From positions 23,605,256 through 23,669,255 of the forward strand of contig NC_089850.1 in NCBI RefSeq assembly GCF_036373705.1: a stretch of DNA of 64,000 nt, given 5' to 3'. A model generated the notes under the pieces. It made no database searches, was not told the DNA's origin, and was given only the letters and a program-made list of their open reading frames with translations. The stretch's first letter is position 1. Each line of letters begins with the position of its first letter. Below, in pieces: positions 9,372-20,572 of this stretch. Position numbers and translations under genes: made by a program. The stretch comes from Amia ocellicauda (Eukaryota > Chordata > Actinopteri > Amiiformes > Amiidae).

Positions 9372-10196
9372 CTAGTTTAAAAGATTCTCAATTACTCTGC
9401 ACATACGGTCTCCTAATGCATTAGCCCCCCTTCTGTTTAGATGTAGACCGCCCGGCTTGTACAGGTCCCATCTATCCCAGAAGAAAGACCAATGCTCCAT
9501 AAACCTAAAACCCTCTTCCCTACACCAAGATTTCAACCACATGCTAAACTTTGTAATCTCAGTCTCTATCCCTGGCCATGCATGTGATACCGGAAGTATT
9601 TCAGTGAAAACTACCGTGGAGGTTCTGCTCTTTAGTTTTGTTCCTAACTCTTTAAATTCATCTTGCAGAACCTCTGTCCTACCTTTTCCTATATCATTGG
9701 TTCCAATGTGGACCATGACCAGTGGATTCCCCCTGGCTTTGGCCAGTAGCCTGTCTACTAGTTTAGGGAGATCTGCAACCTGAGCACCAAGCAGGCAAGA
9801 TACCATGTGGGACTCCTTATCACTAGAACACACTGTGTGATCTATGCCTCTAAGAATTGAGTCTCCTACTATAACTACCTCCCTCTTCTGGGGGGGAGTG
9901 GGCACCATGGTGCTCTGGTGCTCAACTGCTCTCCCATCACCCTCTGACCTGTCACTGTCCATTTCGGTGTCCAGCAGTTAGAACCTGTTGGGCATTTCTA
10001 GAACTTAGGATGTCTCTAAGGGTTGTGCATGACCTTTTCTGCAGTTAAGATGTACTGTAATCCAGCAGTTCTCTACGTTGTCCTGCTCTAAGGTCTCAAA
10101 TCTCCTAGATTTTGGCGTGCACACCATCTCTCCCATAGGCTGATTGACTAATTCTTCTAGATCACTAACACAGCACAGATCATCAAGCTGAGCCAA
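9372..10196 (-). pseudogene. CR1 ORF1 with SGNH/GDSL esterase domain
   Basis: The domain at 9962-9372 (196 codons) shows block I GDSILRG, the block III motif GTNDIG and the block V His in GGLHLNRRG. These supply the Ser, Asn and His of an SGNH hydrolase. The N-terminal part (10196-10005) carries the CR1-typical LDDLCCVSDLEEL helix and is separated by a stop and frame change. CR1 ORF1 proteins of fish and birds are known to carry this esterase. Its likely role is in the ribonucleoprotein or membrane interactions of the retrotransposon. Confidence 0.85.
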
Positions 10197-10520
10197 TGCT
10201 TGGGGTCCAGAATAAAAAGCAACCCAACTTTCGGCAGAGGGAGAGGGAGGCTCTGCAGATATTACTGGACATTGGCGATGAAGAGCATCTCCACTATGAT
10301 GCTGTCAGTCAGGCTTTAACCTACTGCTTTGGGGGGGCTGAACCTGCTCTGCTTCTGCACCAATGCCTGCTGCGCTTAAACAGGCCAAGCTTGTGGAGGT
10401 CATCCTGGGAGAACAATCACCGTGTCCCAACACTGCTCCACTTCAAAGCTCGCTGCATCCAGGCCCCCGCAATCTGGCAACACCCGTCGTCCATGTGCTG
10501 AGGAAACCGACACCCTTATC

Positions 10521-10562
10521 TGTTGGCAATGCGGACGAAGAGGGCACATCCTCCGTGACTGC
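10521..10562 (+). other. CCHC zinc knuckle in gypsy gag
   Basis: Fourteen codons, CWQCGRRGHILRDC, fit C-x2-C-x4-H-x4-C exactly. This is the nucleic-acid-binding knuckle of a retrotransposon nucleocapsid. It lies in a different frame from the neighbouring open frames, so gag here is frameshifted. Confidence 0.85.
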
Positions 10563-10672
10563 TGTATGGTTTCACCTGTGCTTTCGGTGTAAGAGGGATG
10601 TTGCCGGCCCAGAGGGATGTCCCAACCCTGCCTTCTTTTTCTTCTTAAATTTTTTCTTCTTCCTCCCCAGTC

Positions 10673-11215
10673 GTGTCCTCCTCACTTTCGCCATCTTCTC
10701 CAACCATGTCAGCAATGCCAGGTCCAGTTAAGCCCTGGGTCAACAGCCTCCGCTCCCAGAGTGGCCCTGCCCAGTCACCTGTTGAGTCCCTTGGATGTAA
10801 CGATTGTTATGTCATGCTTCGTGTCGACGGTGTCACCTTCTGCGCCCTGCTGGAGAGTGACTCCACCATCACTTTTATTAAGCCCAGCCTACTGAGGGAA
10901 GGCAAGCGACTGCAACCAGCACAGGCTGCCCTCACTACTGCGAGTGGTGAACAGGCTACCATGCATGGTAGGGCCCAGATGTGCCTAGACATAGGGGCCT
11001 GTAGCTTTCTCCATGAAGTTTGGGTCGCTGCCATCCAAGAGCCCTTTATCCTGGGATTGGACTTTTTGCAGGTAGTTGGAGGGATGCTGGATATTCGGGC
11101 CTGCACCTTATGCTTTGGGGAGGGACTGATCCTCCTTCTCCAGGCTGGGGGACCACACCTCGAGCAAGCCAGGAAGCAAGCACAATATGCCACCTCCGGG
11201 ACCCCCACCTGCTGA
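10673..11215 (+). pseudogene. Gypsy aspartic protease, active site lost
   Basis: A 180-codon frame with a retropepsin-like fold: strand VMLRVDGVTFCALLE, then the place where the catalytic D-S/T-G should be reads ESD, then the helix-closing motif PFILGLDFLQ. Loss of the Asp-Ser-Gly triplet makes a working protease unlikely. It is followed 3' by the RT start (11187-11504) with HIVQHHIDTGDAHPIKQ and LKKDGT. Confidence 0.7.
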
Positions 11216-11987
11216 TGATGCCACTGCCACCACAATCGTGAGACAGGTGTGGTCCACAAACCAAGAAGGCCTGCAGGTGGAACAAGGTGAACAGTTGTGG
11301 GCCCTGCTGCAAGAGTTTTGCCACAGTTTCGCCACAACCCCTGCTCATGCTGGCAGTACTCACATTGTCCAGCACCACATTGATACAGGGGATGCCCACC
11401 CCATCAAACAGCCGTGCTGACCAGACTATAGTAGAGATGGAGGCTACCAGACAGTCCCTGGACCTCCCCAGTAGTCCTGTCCTGAAGAAGGATGGAACGT
11501 GTGCCAGTTGTACTAACAGGATCAGAAACAGGATCAGATCCGGGCTTACTGTATCTAGATCATGAAAAAGCATTCTACGAAGCAGATCAAGATCCAGCTC
11601 CACTGATTCAATTGTTTGATCCAATTATTAAGCAGTGTGTGCAGTAACTAAGGAGTTTCCTATTGACATAATCCGTCTCGTCAGTTTCTGGTGTGGCTAT
11701 TTAAACATCTACTGCTCTAATGGCACAATGACAATCATAAACCTTTCAGAAAACTATACTGTACTATTGCTGATTATATTAATTAAATAAGCTTAGTTGT
11801 TCACTACATTTCCCAATGCATGTTAATGTCAGTGTGCTTATCGTTGCCACTGGATCCAACACGATCATTTGTAGTCTGTCATCCGAAAAGTTGTCCATCA
11901 AGGATGGTAAATTGGATCCGTTAAAACCTGACAAAGTACACAACTTTTAGTTTATTGCACTGGTGTGCGTTTCGTTAACTCCTCAAC

Positions 11988-11990
11988 TAC

Positions 11991-12041
<51 letters not shown>
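11988..12041. repeat. (AAT)n microsatellite
   Basis: About 17 uninterrupted AAT units inside the GATC-rich transposon. Confidence 0.97.
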
Positions 12042-12234
12042 CCAATAATCAATTGTATTCATAATGTGCTTTTCTTATACCCAGCACTACAAGTCAATCA
12101 GTCAAAACAGACAAGATCAAACACGGCAACACAGCATTAGCAATAGAAACATTATATTGTTTATTTGAAAGTGAAAATCTTTGTAAATAAAGTCACATTT
12201 TCTTTGTTTATCTGTGCTTAATCAGACTTGTCTA

Positions 12235-13814
12235 CAGTGAGGGAAAAAAGTATTTGATCCCCTGCTGATTTTGTACGTTTGCCTACTGATAAAGAAATGA
12301 TCAGTCTATAATTTTAATGGTAGGTGTATTTTAACAGTGAGAGACAGAATAACAACAAAAAAATCCAGAAAAATGCATTAAAAAAAAGTTATAAATTGAT
12401 TTGCATGTTAATGAGGGAAATAAGTATTTGACCCCTTCGACTTAGTATTTGGTGGCAAAACCCTTGTTGACAATCACAGAGGTCAGACGCTTCTTGTAGT
12501 TGGCCACCAGGTTTGCACACATCTCAGGAGGGATTTTGTCCCACTCCTCTTTGCAGATCCTCTCCAAGTCATTAAGGTTTCGAGGCTGACGTTTGGCAAC
12601 TCGAACCTTCAGCTCCCTCCACAGATTTTCTATGGGATTAAGGTCTGGAGACTGGCCAGGCCACTCCAGGACCTTAATGTGCTTCTTCTTGAGCCACTCC
12701 TTTGTTGCCTTGGCTGTGTGTTTTGGGTCATTGTCATGCTGGAATACTCATCCACGACCAATTTTCAATGCCCTGGCTGAGGGAAGGAGGTTCTCACCCA
12801 AGATTTGACGGTACATGGCTCCGTCCATCGTCCCTTTGATGCGGTGCAGTTGTCCTGTCCCCTTAGCAGAAAAACACCCCCAAAGCATAATGTTTCCACC
12901 TCCATGTTTGACGGTGGGGATGGTATTCTTGGGGTCATTCCTCCTCCTCCAAACACGGCGAGTTGAGTTGATGCCAAAGAGCTCGATTTTGGTCTCATCT
13001 GACCACAACACTTTCACCCAGTTCTCCTCTGAATCATTCAGATGTTCATTGGCAAACTTCAGACGGGCCTGTACATGTGCTTTCTTGAGCAGGGGGACCT
13101 TGCGGGCGCTGCAGGATTTCAGTCCTTCACGGCATAGTGTGTTACCAATTGTTTTCTTGGTGACTATGGTCCCAGCTGCCTTGAGATCATTAACAAGATC
13201 CTCCCGTGTAGTTCTGGGCTGATTCCTCACCGTTCTCATGATCATTGAAACTCCATGAGGTGAGATCTTGCATGGAGCCCCAGACCGAGGGAGACTGACA
13301 GTTATTTTGTGTTTCTTCCATTTGCGAATAATCGCACCAACTGTTGTCACCTTCTCACCAAGCTGCTTGGCGATGATCTTGTAGCCCATTCCAGCCTTGT
13401 GTAGGTCTACAATCTTGTCCCTGACATCCTTGGACAGCTCTTTGGTCTTGGCCCTTGTGGAGAGTTTGGAATCTGATTGATTGATTGCTTCTGTGGACAG
13501 GTGTCTTTTATACAGGTAACGAGCTGAGATTAGGAGCACTCCCTTTAAGAGAGTGCTCCTAATCTCAGCTCGTTACCTGTATAAAAGACACCTGGGAGCC
13601 AGAAATCTTGCTGATTGATAGGGGATCAAATACTTATTTCCCTCATTAACATGCAAATCAATTTATAACTTTTTTGAAATGCATTTTTCAGGATTTTTTT
13701 CCTGTTATTCTATCTCTCACTGTTAAAATACACCTACCATTAAAATTATATACTGATTATTTCTTTGTCAAACATACAAAATCAGCAGGGGATCAAATAC
13801 TTTTTCCCTCACTG
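12235..13814 (-). mobile_element. Tc1 (DD34E) transposon copy 2
   Basis: The full element is flanked by TA on both sides (12233-12234 and 13815-13816), with terminal repeats CAGTGAGGGAAAA and its complement. It carries the same transposase and hairpin as copy 1 but lies on -. It sits inside the GATC-rich transposon, which sits inside a gypsy element: three levels of nesting. Confidence 0.97.
12442..13539 (-). pseudogene. Tc1 transposase, nonsense at codon 264
   Basis: The frame has 366 codons, exactly as long as in copy 1, with no indel. The only break is TGA at 12750-12748, where copy 1 reads TGG (Trp in GRGWVFQ). The stop lies just before the second catalytic Asp, so the truncated product lacks the D and E of the DD34E triad. 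The usual start codon is AGG as in copy 1. Confidence 0.95.
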
Positions 13815-14264
13815 TATATCAATAATGTTACCTACTATTTGCTGAAATCTGCCAGTTGCAAAATATCTCTACGCTAAACGCAGCTTCAAATGTGTTGGTA
13901 ATTATGACTGCGCTTCGATGTAGGTCCTAAAACAGGATCAATTATGTCTGTGAGATTTAATATGCTTCATGCTGTTAATCTAAACTGCTTTCATACATCT
14001 TCCTCCCAAAAAACCTTTAAAGGGTTTTGCCTGTCTTTAAATACCCACGGTCTGCATGTTTGAAGCCGGCGAACTAGATGAAGTATACAGAGTTCCTGCA
14101 TTTAAAAAAGTCGGATCAAACTCTGATCCTTCTCAAAAGCAGGATCATTTTTGATCTCAGATCTGAGCTCAGATTGAACCCTGATCCGTTAGTACAACAC
14201 AATTGAGATAAAGATCAAGATTGGATCCCAGATCCGGGATCAGATCCCATTAGTACAACTTGCC

Positions 14265-14455
14265 CCCGGCAGCTAAACAAGGTGAGTCGCTGGACTTGAG
14301 TGCCAGCTCCACTTGGTTCTCCTCCCTCGACTAGCGGAGTAGCTATTGGTAGATGGGGCCCCCATTTCCATGCTGCACCCGGGGGAACAGGTACATGCTG
14401 GTGGCCCTTTTACAAAATGGCCTGAAGCTTATGCCCTTCCAGACCAGGAGGTCTA
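14265..14455 (+). pseudogene. Gypsy pol continuation: RT motif joined to integrase
   Basis: After the DNA transposon the translation gives RQLNKVS and then SLD-stop-RSSYW, the gypsy RT motifs that should follow KKDGT. At about 14352 it jumps to integrase (GNRYMLVA, then KWPEAYALPDQE), so the RT palm, RNase H and integrase N-terminus are deleted. The frame changes several times. Confidence 0.65.
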
Positions 14456-15129
14456 TAACTGTTTTTAATCAATTGTATATTACATTATATGTAAATTTTA
14501 AAAATATAATATTTTAATAACTACAGTTATTTAATCAACTTTTATATTAGGATATTTCTGAACAAAATAATTTGTGTATTTCTTTGAAGTTTTAGTTTTT
14601 TAATGATTGCAACTAAATTATTATACTCAACATTATATATTTGCAGTTCATTATGTAGTGCTGCTACTAGTGTGAATGAGGGGAGCGGCTTTGTTGGAGA
14701 GAGCAGCCAGACACCTTTTAAATATATGTGGTTTGTTTTGTTCTATAAAATAAATACAGAATCATATAAAATACATAGTTTAAAATTGATTAAAATACAC
14801 AAAACACAAACAACCAGCGAGCAGTGCAGGCGAGAGGATCAGCAGTTGAGATTCTAAAACCAAAACCATTCTTCGTTTATCCGCTCTTGCAACTCGTTCC
14901 CCACTGTCTCTCTCTTCAGATCGTCCTCTCACCTGCACTATCCCAGGAGTCGCCACCCCTTAACTGGTGACACAGGGGCTTTAAATAATCCACCCAATAA
15001 TTCCATTAAACCATGCACTGCACAGGGACTGGAGGAGGAGAACACAAATTAAAATGTGCAAATGTGAAATGCGTGTATGTAATGGAAGTAATCAAAGTGC
15101 AAAACGTGCACTGGGCTGAAACCGCTACA

Positions 15130-15163
<34 letters not shown>

Positions 15164-15264
15164 GTAGTAGTAGTAGTAGTAGTATTATTATTTCTTGGCA
15201 GACACCCTTATCCAGGGCGACTTACAAAATATAAGCGCAATACAAAGTGCAGTTATTATAGATT
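14456..15264. other. AT-rich stretch without a supported gene
   Basis: A low-complexity AT-rich region. It includes an (ATT)n(AGT)n microsatellite at 15129-15192, directly followed at 15196-15232 by a short block, TTGGCAGACACCCTTATCCA and following bases, that I know as a recurrent fish repeat motif. Nothing else is recognised. Confidence 0.5.
15129..15192. repeat. (ATT)n(AGT)n compound microsatellite
   Basis: A run of ATT units is followed by AGT units and ends in ATTATTATT. Confidence 0.95.
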
Positions 15265-16130
15265 TTATTTTCATTAATTTCAGGCTGGTTACAAGATATC
15301 ACAGGACAGCCATTCCAGTCATTTTGTAAGCCATGCAAAGTTTCTACCTGTGCCAAGAAAAAATACTTAATTGACCATTCAAAGACCAAAAAGCATGTAT
15401 CGTCACTTACAAGATTCTCTCATTCACAAGTACTATCTTGTTTACTGCTGTTAAAATTGTCGAATTGCAGATAGCAGTGCATGTGGCTGAACATTCTGCC
15501 ATCCAAACAATTGACCATTTATCTCACCTTGTGCCATGCCTTGATAAGAATGCAACAGTGCTGCCAAAAATCTGACTGCATCATACAAAGTACACAGGTC
15601 TGATAAAATATGTATTGGGCCCAAATGTTCATGAAGAGCTTATTGCTGATTTTGGATCTAGAGCTTTTAGCCTGATTATTGACGAGTCAACCAACATCAC
15701 CAAGAAAAAGTGCCTGGCCACAATGATTCAGCATTTCAGTTAATCCAAGAAGAAAATTGAGACTAGACCAAAATGGGACAGCCAGTACAATCAGTGATGC
15801 ACTGAAGAATGCCTTGGACAAATTGCTACTCTGTAATCTGATGGGCATTGGTGTTGATGGCACAAACACTATGGTTGGTTGTCTTAATTCAGTAGCCATA
15901 CATCAACATCAAAGGAAAACAAAGGAGAGCTGCTACACAGCTGAACAATTGTGGAGCATGCTATCTGACCCCAGAAACCACCTCTACCTTACGTTTCTCC
16001 ACCATGAACTGAAGACAATCTGTACCATCAACACATGTTTGAAGCTGATATTTGTGATCCATCCAAACTCACAAGACTGTCAATTATTATATTTCCCTTC
16101 TGCAGCAGATTGTTGTACCTTCTGAACTGC
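15265..16130 (+). pseudogene. hAT-type transposase relic (ZNF862-like)
   Basis: Across several frames on +: a CxxC and H-x5-H finger (about 15325-15405), then a linker, then LIIDESTNI with the first catalytic Asp (15681-15683) and GIGVDGTNTMVG with a second Asp (15856-15858). This is the order of hAT transposases and of vertebrate genes derived from them. The region between the finger and LIIDEST, and the part after the second Asp, contain many stops and deletions. No terminal repeats were found. A decayed processed copy of a host hAT-derived gene is an alternative. Confidence 0.65.
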
Positions 16131-17879
16131 AGAGAGTCAAGAATAATTAACTTCTTCAATTTGAAGTTGAGCACCACCTCATGCCAATTTCTGCAATGAG
16201 TATGTTATTCTAAATAATAAGAAGCTTCATAAATAAATGAGGTATGAGTTTTGCACTCTTGCAGAAGAACTCAGTTTCGGAAGATGCTCTGCAAAAAAGG
16301 GCAATGGGTGAAACTAATGCTTTGGGGGGACTATTCAAATGTTTCTCGACTTGTATTGGATTTGCTGAGCAGAACAGTCCTTTTCCAATGCAGTTGAATG
16401 TGCATTCTTGCAGATGGCCATTGTGAAAACTGAGCACCAAAATAAGCTCTATGTGCCCACAGTAGCTGGAACAGTGAAGACTGAAGAATGTAGGATCCAG
16501 TTGCAGAGTCTAGAAGGCCAAGAGGGTTATATCAAAAAGTAGTTAGGGTCACATAAGGTTAGTTGATCAACGATACAGGGGAAGATCCGGAGACGTAAAA
16601 CTAAAGACAGGCAAAAGGTTGCTACACTGGAAATATGATAATAGAAACAAGACTCAGAATTGCTGCAGATAGGCTAGGCAAGACTTCACATTTGGCGGAG
16701 GGAACAAAGGAGAATATATAAGGGTTGTAATGAGTGTGGGAATTGGAAACAGGTGGAGATGATTAATGAGAACAGCAGCGATGATAATTGAATAATGGAG
16801 TGATCAGAGTCCTGGAACAGAGTCTGAGGAAAGTGTGGCTAGGGTGGCCTCTAGCGGTGAAAGCGGAGAACAGTCAGGGCACAGGTGTTACAGTCTGATT
16901 TTGTCTATTGCGTCTAAACCAAGGACTGCAGCAGTTTCATCCCATGTCAGATGTCATCTACCCGCAGGATGCAGAGGAGAAGTGGCCAGAGGGTCTCTGA
17001 AATGTAAGTCCAATTTTTAGTTTTTCCCTAATTATGTTTTCTTGTTTTTTTCATTCCCATACAACAATACTAAGATCTGTTTTCAGATTGACCTACAAAC
17101 CACCAGGCATTTTCCATTTCATGTCAGTTTTGTAAAAATATACATTTAGGTCTAGAGGTTTTTCATAACTTCCACAGAAGTTTTTTTTTTTTTTTTTAAG
17201 GATCTGGCAACACTGCCAGGGGCAGTCAGTCAGATTTTTGTTGATGTTGTTGTTTGGCTTCTATTTCTGGGATTATGGGGAGGGAATAGGGTTGCTCTCA
17301 TAGAAATGTTATAATGTTTGCAGGTTTAATCAGTTTTTTAGTATATGCAAGTAGTTTTTGTATATGGTATATTGTTGTGGAGATCTTCCCCATCCCACTG
17401 TGGTCAACTGATCTTTTTCTTTTTTCTTTTTTGTTTGTTAATAAATATTGGATTAGAACTGGAGCTCCCAGTCTGTGTTGTGTGTGTCAGAACCAGTGAT
17501 CCAAGATACCTGTCAGTGGGGTAACAGGAGAGAAGTGTGGTAAAGCCTGCTACAGAGGTCATTGCCCTCTTATTCAAAACTAGGTGGCATGCACGTCTAC
17601 ATCTGTGACATGCACGTCTACATCTGTGACATTTATTTTATTTTTTCCTGTCCTCCACATCTGCTCTTTCAAGTATAATTGCACAGAAAAATTACAAATG
17701 TCAGCTTTTTTGTTGAATGTTCCATTTTAAAATGTGATTTAATATAAATAATTTTAGCATGAAATGTGTGCCTGAAAATAACTCAAAAGCTGGATCTGAG
17801 TTTTCATGTCATTACACAACACAAGAATAAATTGAATAATTTGGAAAGTTTTGCCTTACTTTGGCAATTTATTTCTTGC

Positions 17880-17880
<1 letters not shown>
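16131..17880. other. Unassigned region, possible LTR scraps
   Basis: No supported gene. Around 16540-16910 and 17290-17560 are stretches with LTR-like character (an AATAAA-type signal near 17440 and moderate GC in AT-rich surroundings), but no paired LTR, primer site or coding region was found. A 21-22 bp unit, TGCACGTCTACATCTGTGACA, is tandemly duplicated at about 17588-17632. Confidence 0.35.
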
Positions 17881-17936
<56 letters not shown>

Positions 17937-18096
17937 TTCCAGATCTGATGATTTTAACTACATATTTAATGTAGCTGAGGGAATTCCCTTAAAACTGCAA
18001 AACCAACCAACACTTTCAATTAAGACTTTATTTAAAATAGTTCGACACTACACATTAAGATTTTTTTTTTTATATATATATATATATATATATAGC
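17881..18096. repeat. (TA)n and poly-T low-complexity tracts
   Basis: (TA)n at 17881-17919 runs into a T tract to 17938. A second T tract and (TA)n lie at 18060-18095. Open frames across these are artefacts of the repeats. Confidence 0.95.
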
Positions 18097-18941
18097 CAGT
18101 TCAACATATTATTAATAATCATTGTCATAAATGATATGAATACTTCTTCTAATTGTATTTTTTTTAATGTGTTTAATATATAAATTATTTATTGAATTCT
18201 TGCAATCCCTTTATAAAATTACATTACCATATATTTCTGAAAAATAAACTGAACTCACTGAGGAAGGTCACTTATGAGCTGGTATAATGTTTTATATTAA
18301 TATTTGAAATACTAATATGTCAACAGAGCCAACTGTATTAATTGTTAAGCAAGCAAATCTTAGCAAGGCTGTTTTTACGAGTGCTGAATCTGCAGAAGTC
18401 TCTCCCAGCATTTGGTTCAAGGTTTTCTATCGCTTATCTTAAGGCTGGAGAGGTCACATCATAGTGATTGATTGACAGTTGTTAATAAAGACCGTGGGAC
18501 CAGAGTTCTTGTAGTATATCAAAGACTTCAAGACTTCAGTTCTTTACTGGGTTCTTCAGTCACAAAAAAAGAAAACTAAAAACACTGAATAAATTTTACA
18601 CTAATTTAGTGGTCAAAATCAGCTTACTCTGCACATTACATTCTGGTAGACACAAAACTTTAACAGTTATCACATTACATAGATTCATTGTCATTCAGAT
18701 TAAGAAAATAATTATATACCACAGATATACTGTGAGCAAATGGTTACATGATTTTAAAAAAAATAATTTTTAAAACAAACACAATCTGTTTTAATATGTA
18801 ACTTTGCAGTGCTATATATAGTTTATATTTATATGTATCCTTTTAATTATTTCTACAGTTCCGTTCTAGAGGAATTAATAATAATTTGATGGCTCAATGC
18901 TGCTGTGCTATCTGGATATATATATATATATATACCCAGGA

Positions 18942-19697
18942 GGGATATATTAGGCAGCAAGTGAACATTTTGTCCTCAAACTTAGGAAGCAGGAAAAATG
19001 GGCAAGCGTAAGGATCTGAGCAACTTTGACAAGGGCCAAATTGTGATGGCTAGACGAGTGGGTTAGAGCGTCTCCAAAACTGCAGCTCTTGTGGGGTGTT
19101 CCCAGTCTGCGGTGGTCAGTACCTATCAAAAGTGGTGCAAGGAAGGAAAAGCGGTGAACTGGAGACAGGGTCATGGGCGGCCAAGGCTCATTGATGCACG
19201 TGGGGAGCGAAGGCTGGCCCATGTGGTCTGATCCAATAGACAAGCTATTCTAGCTCAAACTGCTGAAAAATTTAATGCTGGTTCTGATAGAAAGGTGTCA
19301 GAACACAGTGCATCGCAGTTGGTTGCGTATGGGGCTGAGTAGTGCCTACAATGGGCACATGAGCATCAGAACTGTACCACGGAGCAATGGAAGAAGGTAG
19401 CCTGGTCTGATGAATCACAAGTTCAAAGTGTTGACTTGGCCTCCAAATTCCCCAGATCTCAATCCAATCAAGCATCTGTGGGATGTGCTGGACAAACAAG
19501 TCTGATCCATGGAGGCCCCACCTCGCAACTTACAGGACTTAAAGGATCTGCTGCTAACGTCTTGGTGCCAGATACCACAGCACACCTTCAGAGGTCTAGT
19601 GGAGTCCATGCTTCGACGGGTCAGTGCTGTATTGGCGGCAAAAGGGGGACCTACACAGTATTAGGCAGGTGGTCATAATGTTATGGTTAATTGGTGT
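18942..19697 (+). mobile_element. DD36E Tc1/mariner remnant B
   Basis: The same family as remnant A. An ATG at 18998 starts the DNA-binding domain, which stops after 22 codons at a TAG (CAG in intact relatives). The central DDE domain is deleted, and the 3' coding end resumes at about 19420-19664. The right terminal repeat is at about 19670-19697. The left end is missing and abuts a short (TA)n tract at 18917-18933. Confidence 0.8.
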
Positions 19698-19708
19698 ATG
19701 ATGCAGCT

Positions 19709-20572
19709 GATGACAGCCGAGTGCTATACTGAAATAATTTGTGATATATTGGAACCAAAATTATTATTATTTTGAATTGTCCCTATACTGGAAACCTTAT
19801 GGATTGTGCGAATGTCAAGTACTGACTACTGAGATGCCTTTTATAAGGAGGATCTCTGATGTTGTGAGAACCACACATTGTGTCTTCAGATGACCGATTT
19901 ATTCCACATGGGAGATCATGTCCTGAACTGATGTTTGACCCATAATGGCAAAGGTGCATATGGAGAAGACGCTGGTGTTCTTGTAGAGACACAGTAGGCA
20001 GAGGGCATGGCTTTAAAGACAGCCACACAGTATCTTGAACAGACCGATGTTGAGGTACACAACGCCGAAGTGATGGTTGACTCAGTGGAGAAATAAGTTA
20101 AAATATTAAAATATTATATATATATAATTAAATATTAAACTGAAGGTTTCCCAGATTATAGGAATCTACAATACATTGTGAAACAGCTCAAATGGCGTCC
20201 GTAGTAGCATATATTTTGAATTGATAGTTTAATTTATAATGTACTTTTGGTGGAGATGTCAAATTATTCAAATGAATAGAATAAGAGCCATGAAGTAAGA
20301 ATAAGTCCATTGCCCTTCTCTTAAAAGAGATTTGTAGAATGTGCAATGTTTGTAAGTTAAAATGCAACATAAATATATGTAAACTGAACTTGAATAATAA
20401 CAGATATTGTTGAATTTTGTATTCTGTTAGAGGCAACAAAATGTATGTATTAGGTAGGTACTAACTAGGGATTGACCTTTATGACCTGGTTGCAGGATGA
20501 AAGATAATTAGAGATGCACTGTAAAGCTCCAGGAAATTGTAGGTGGCCACTGCAATTTCCATAAGAGAGCTC
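19709..20572 (-). repeat. Dispersed repeat A, copy 1
   Basis: About 860 bp that align in reverse orientation with 33319-34150, with many substitutions and small indels. Both copies conserve a TATA box within CCTTATAAAAGG (here on -, about 19838-19847). No protein is recognised: the short open frames differ between copies. It could be an LTR, a non-coding transposon or an inverted segmental duplication. Confidence 0.8.

Larger units (their letters stand above)
7765..10196 (-). mobile_element. CR1 LINE, both ends truncated
   Basis: Read on - from 10196 down: ORF1 with an SGNH-hydrolase domain, ORF2 endonuclease, the endonuclease-RT linker, and a partial reverse transcriptase. The RT lacks its N-terminal part (deletion near 8110-8160) and its C-terminal part beyond 7765, where remnant A begins. 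The order and content are those of CR1 LINEs. A 3'-end piece of the same family lies at 25446-26510. Confidence 0.88.
10200..11504 (+). mobile_element. Ty3/gypsy retrotransposon, 5' part (gag, protease, start of RT)
   Basis: Degenerate gag is followed by one CCHC zinc knuckle, an aspartic protease and the first RT residues, in gypsy order. The reading continues on the far side of a DNA-transposon insertion at 14265-14455, where RT motifs QLNKVS and SLD-x-RSSYW and then integrase KWPEAYALPDQE appear. No LTR was found. A related minus-strand piece at 24540-25445 carries other parts of the same kind of pol gene. Confidence 0.75.
11505..14264. mobile_element. GATC-rich DNA transposon inserted in gypsy RT
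   Basis: The terminal inverted repeats begin AGTTGTACTAAC on the left (about 11506) and are matched at the right by TTAGTACAACT (about 14254-14264). A possible TGCC target duplication flanks them. Both ends are packed with GATC: seven in 11515-11625 and eleven in about 14100-14250. Gypsy RT coding resumes right after it. Without the nested Tc1 it is about 1.2 kb with no transposase, so it is non-autonomous. The superfamily was not identified. Confidence 0.65.

Noticed and set aside
10807..11337. Minus-strand frame of 176 codons
   Set aside because: Shadow of the gypsy protease and RT start on the other strand.
11515..11625. GATC cluster as Dam methylation or replication-origin sites
   Set aside because: Dam-type GATC biology is bacterial. 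The clusters coincide with transposon ends in a vertebrate genome.
12815..13222. Plus-strand frame of 135 codons (also 2965-3372 on -)
   Set aside because: The same antisense frame occurs in both Tc1 copies only because the transposase is conserved on the other strand.
17588..17632. Tandem 21-22 bp duplication as a regulatory site
   Set aside because: Only two copies and no context to support a function; recorded only as a duplication.
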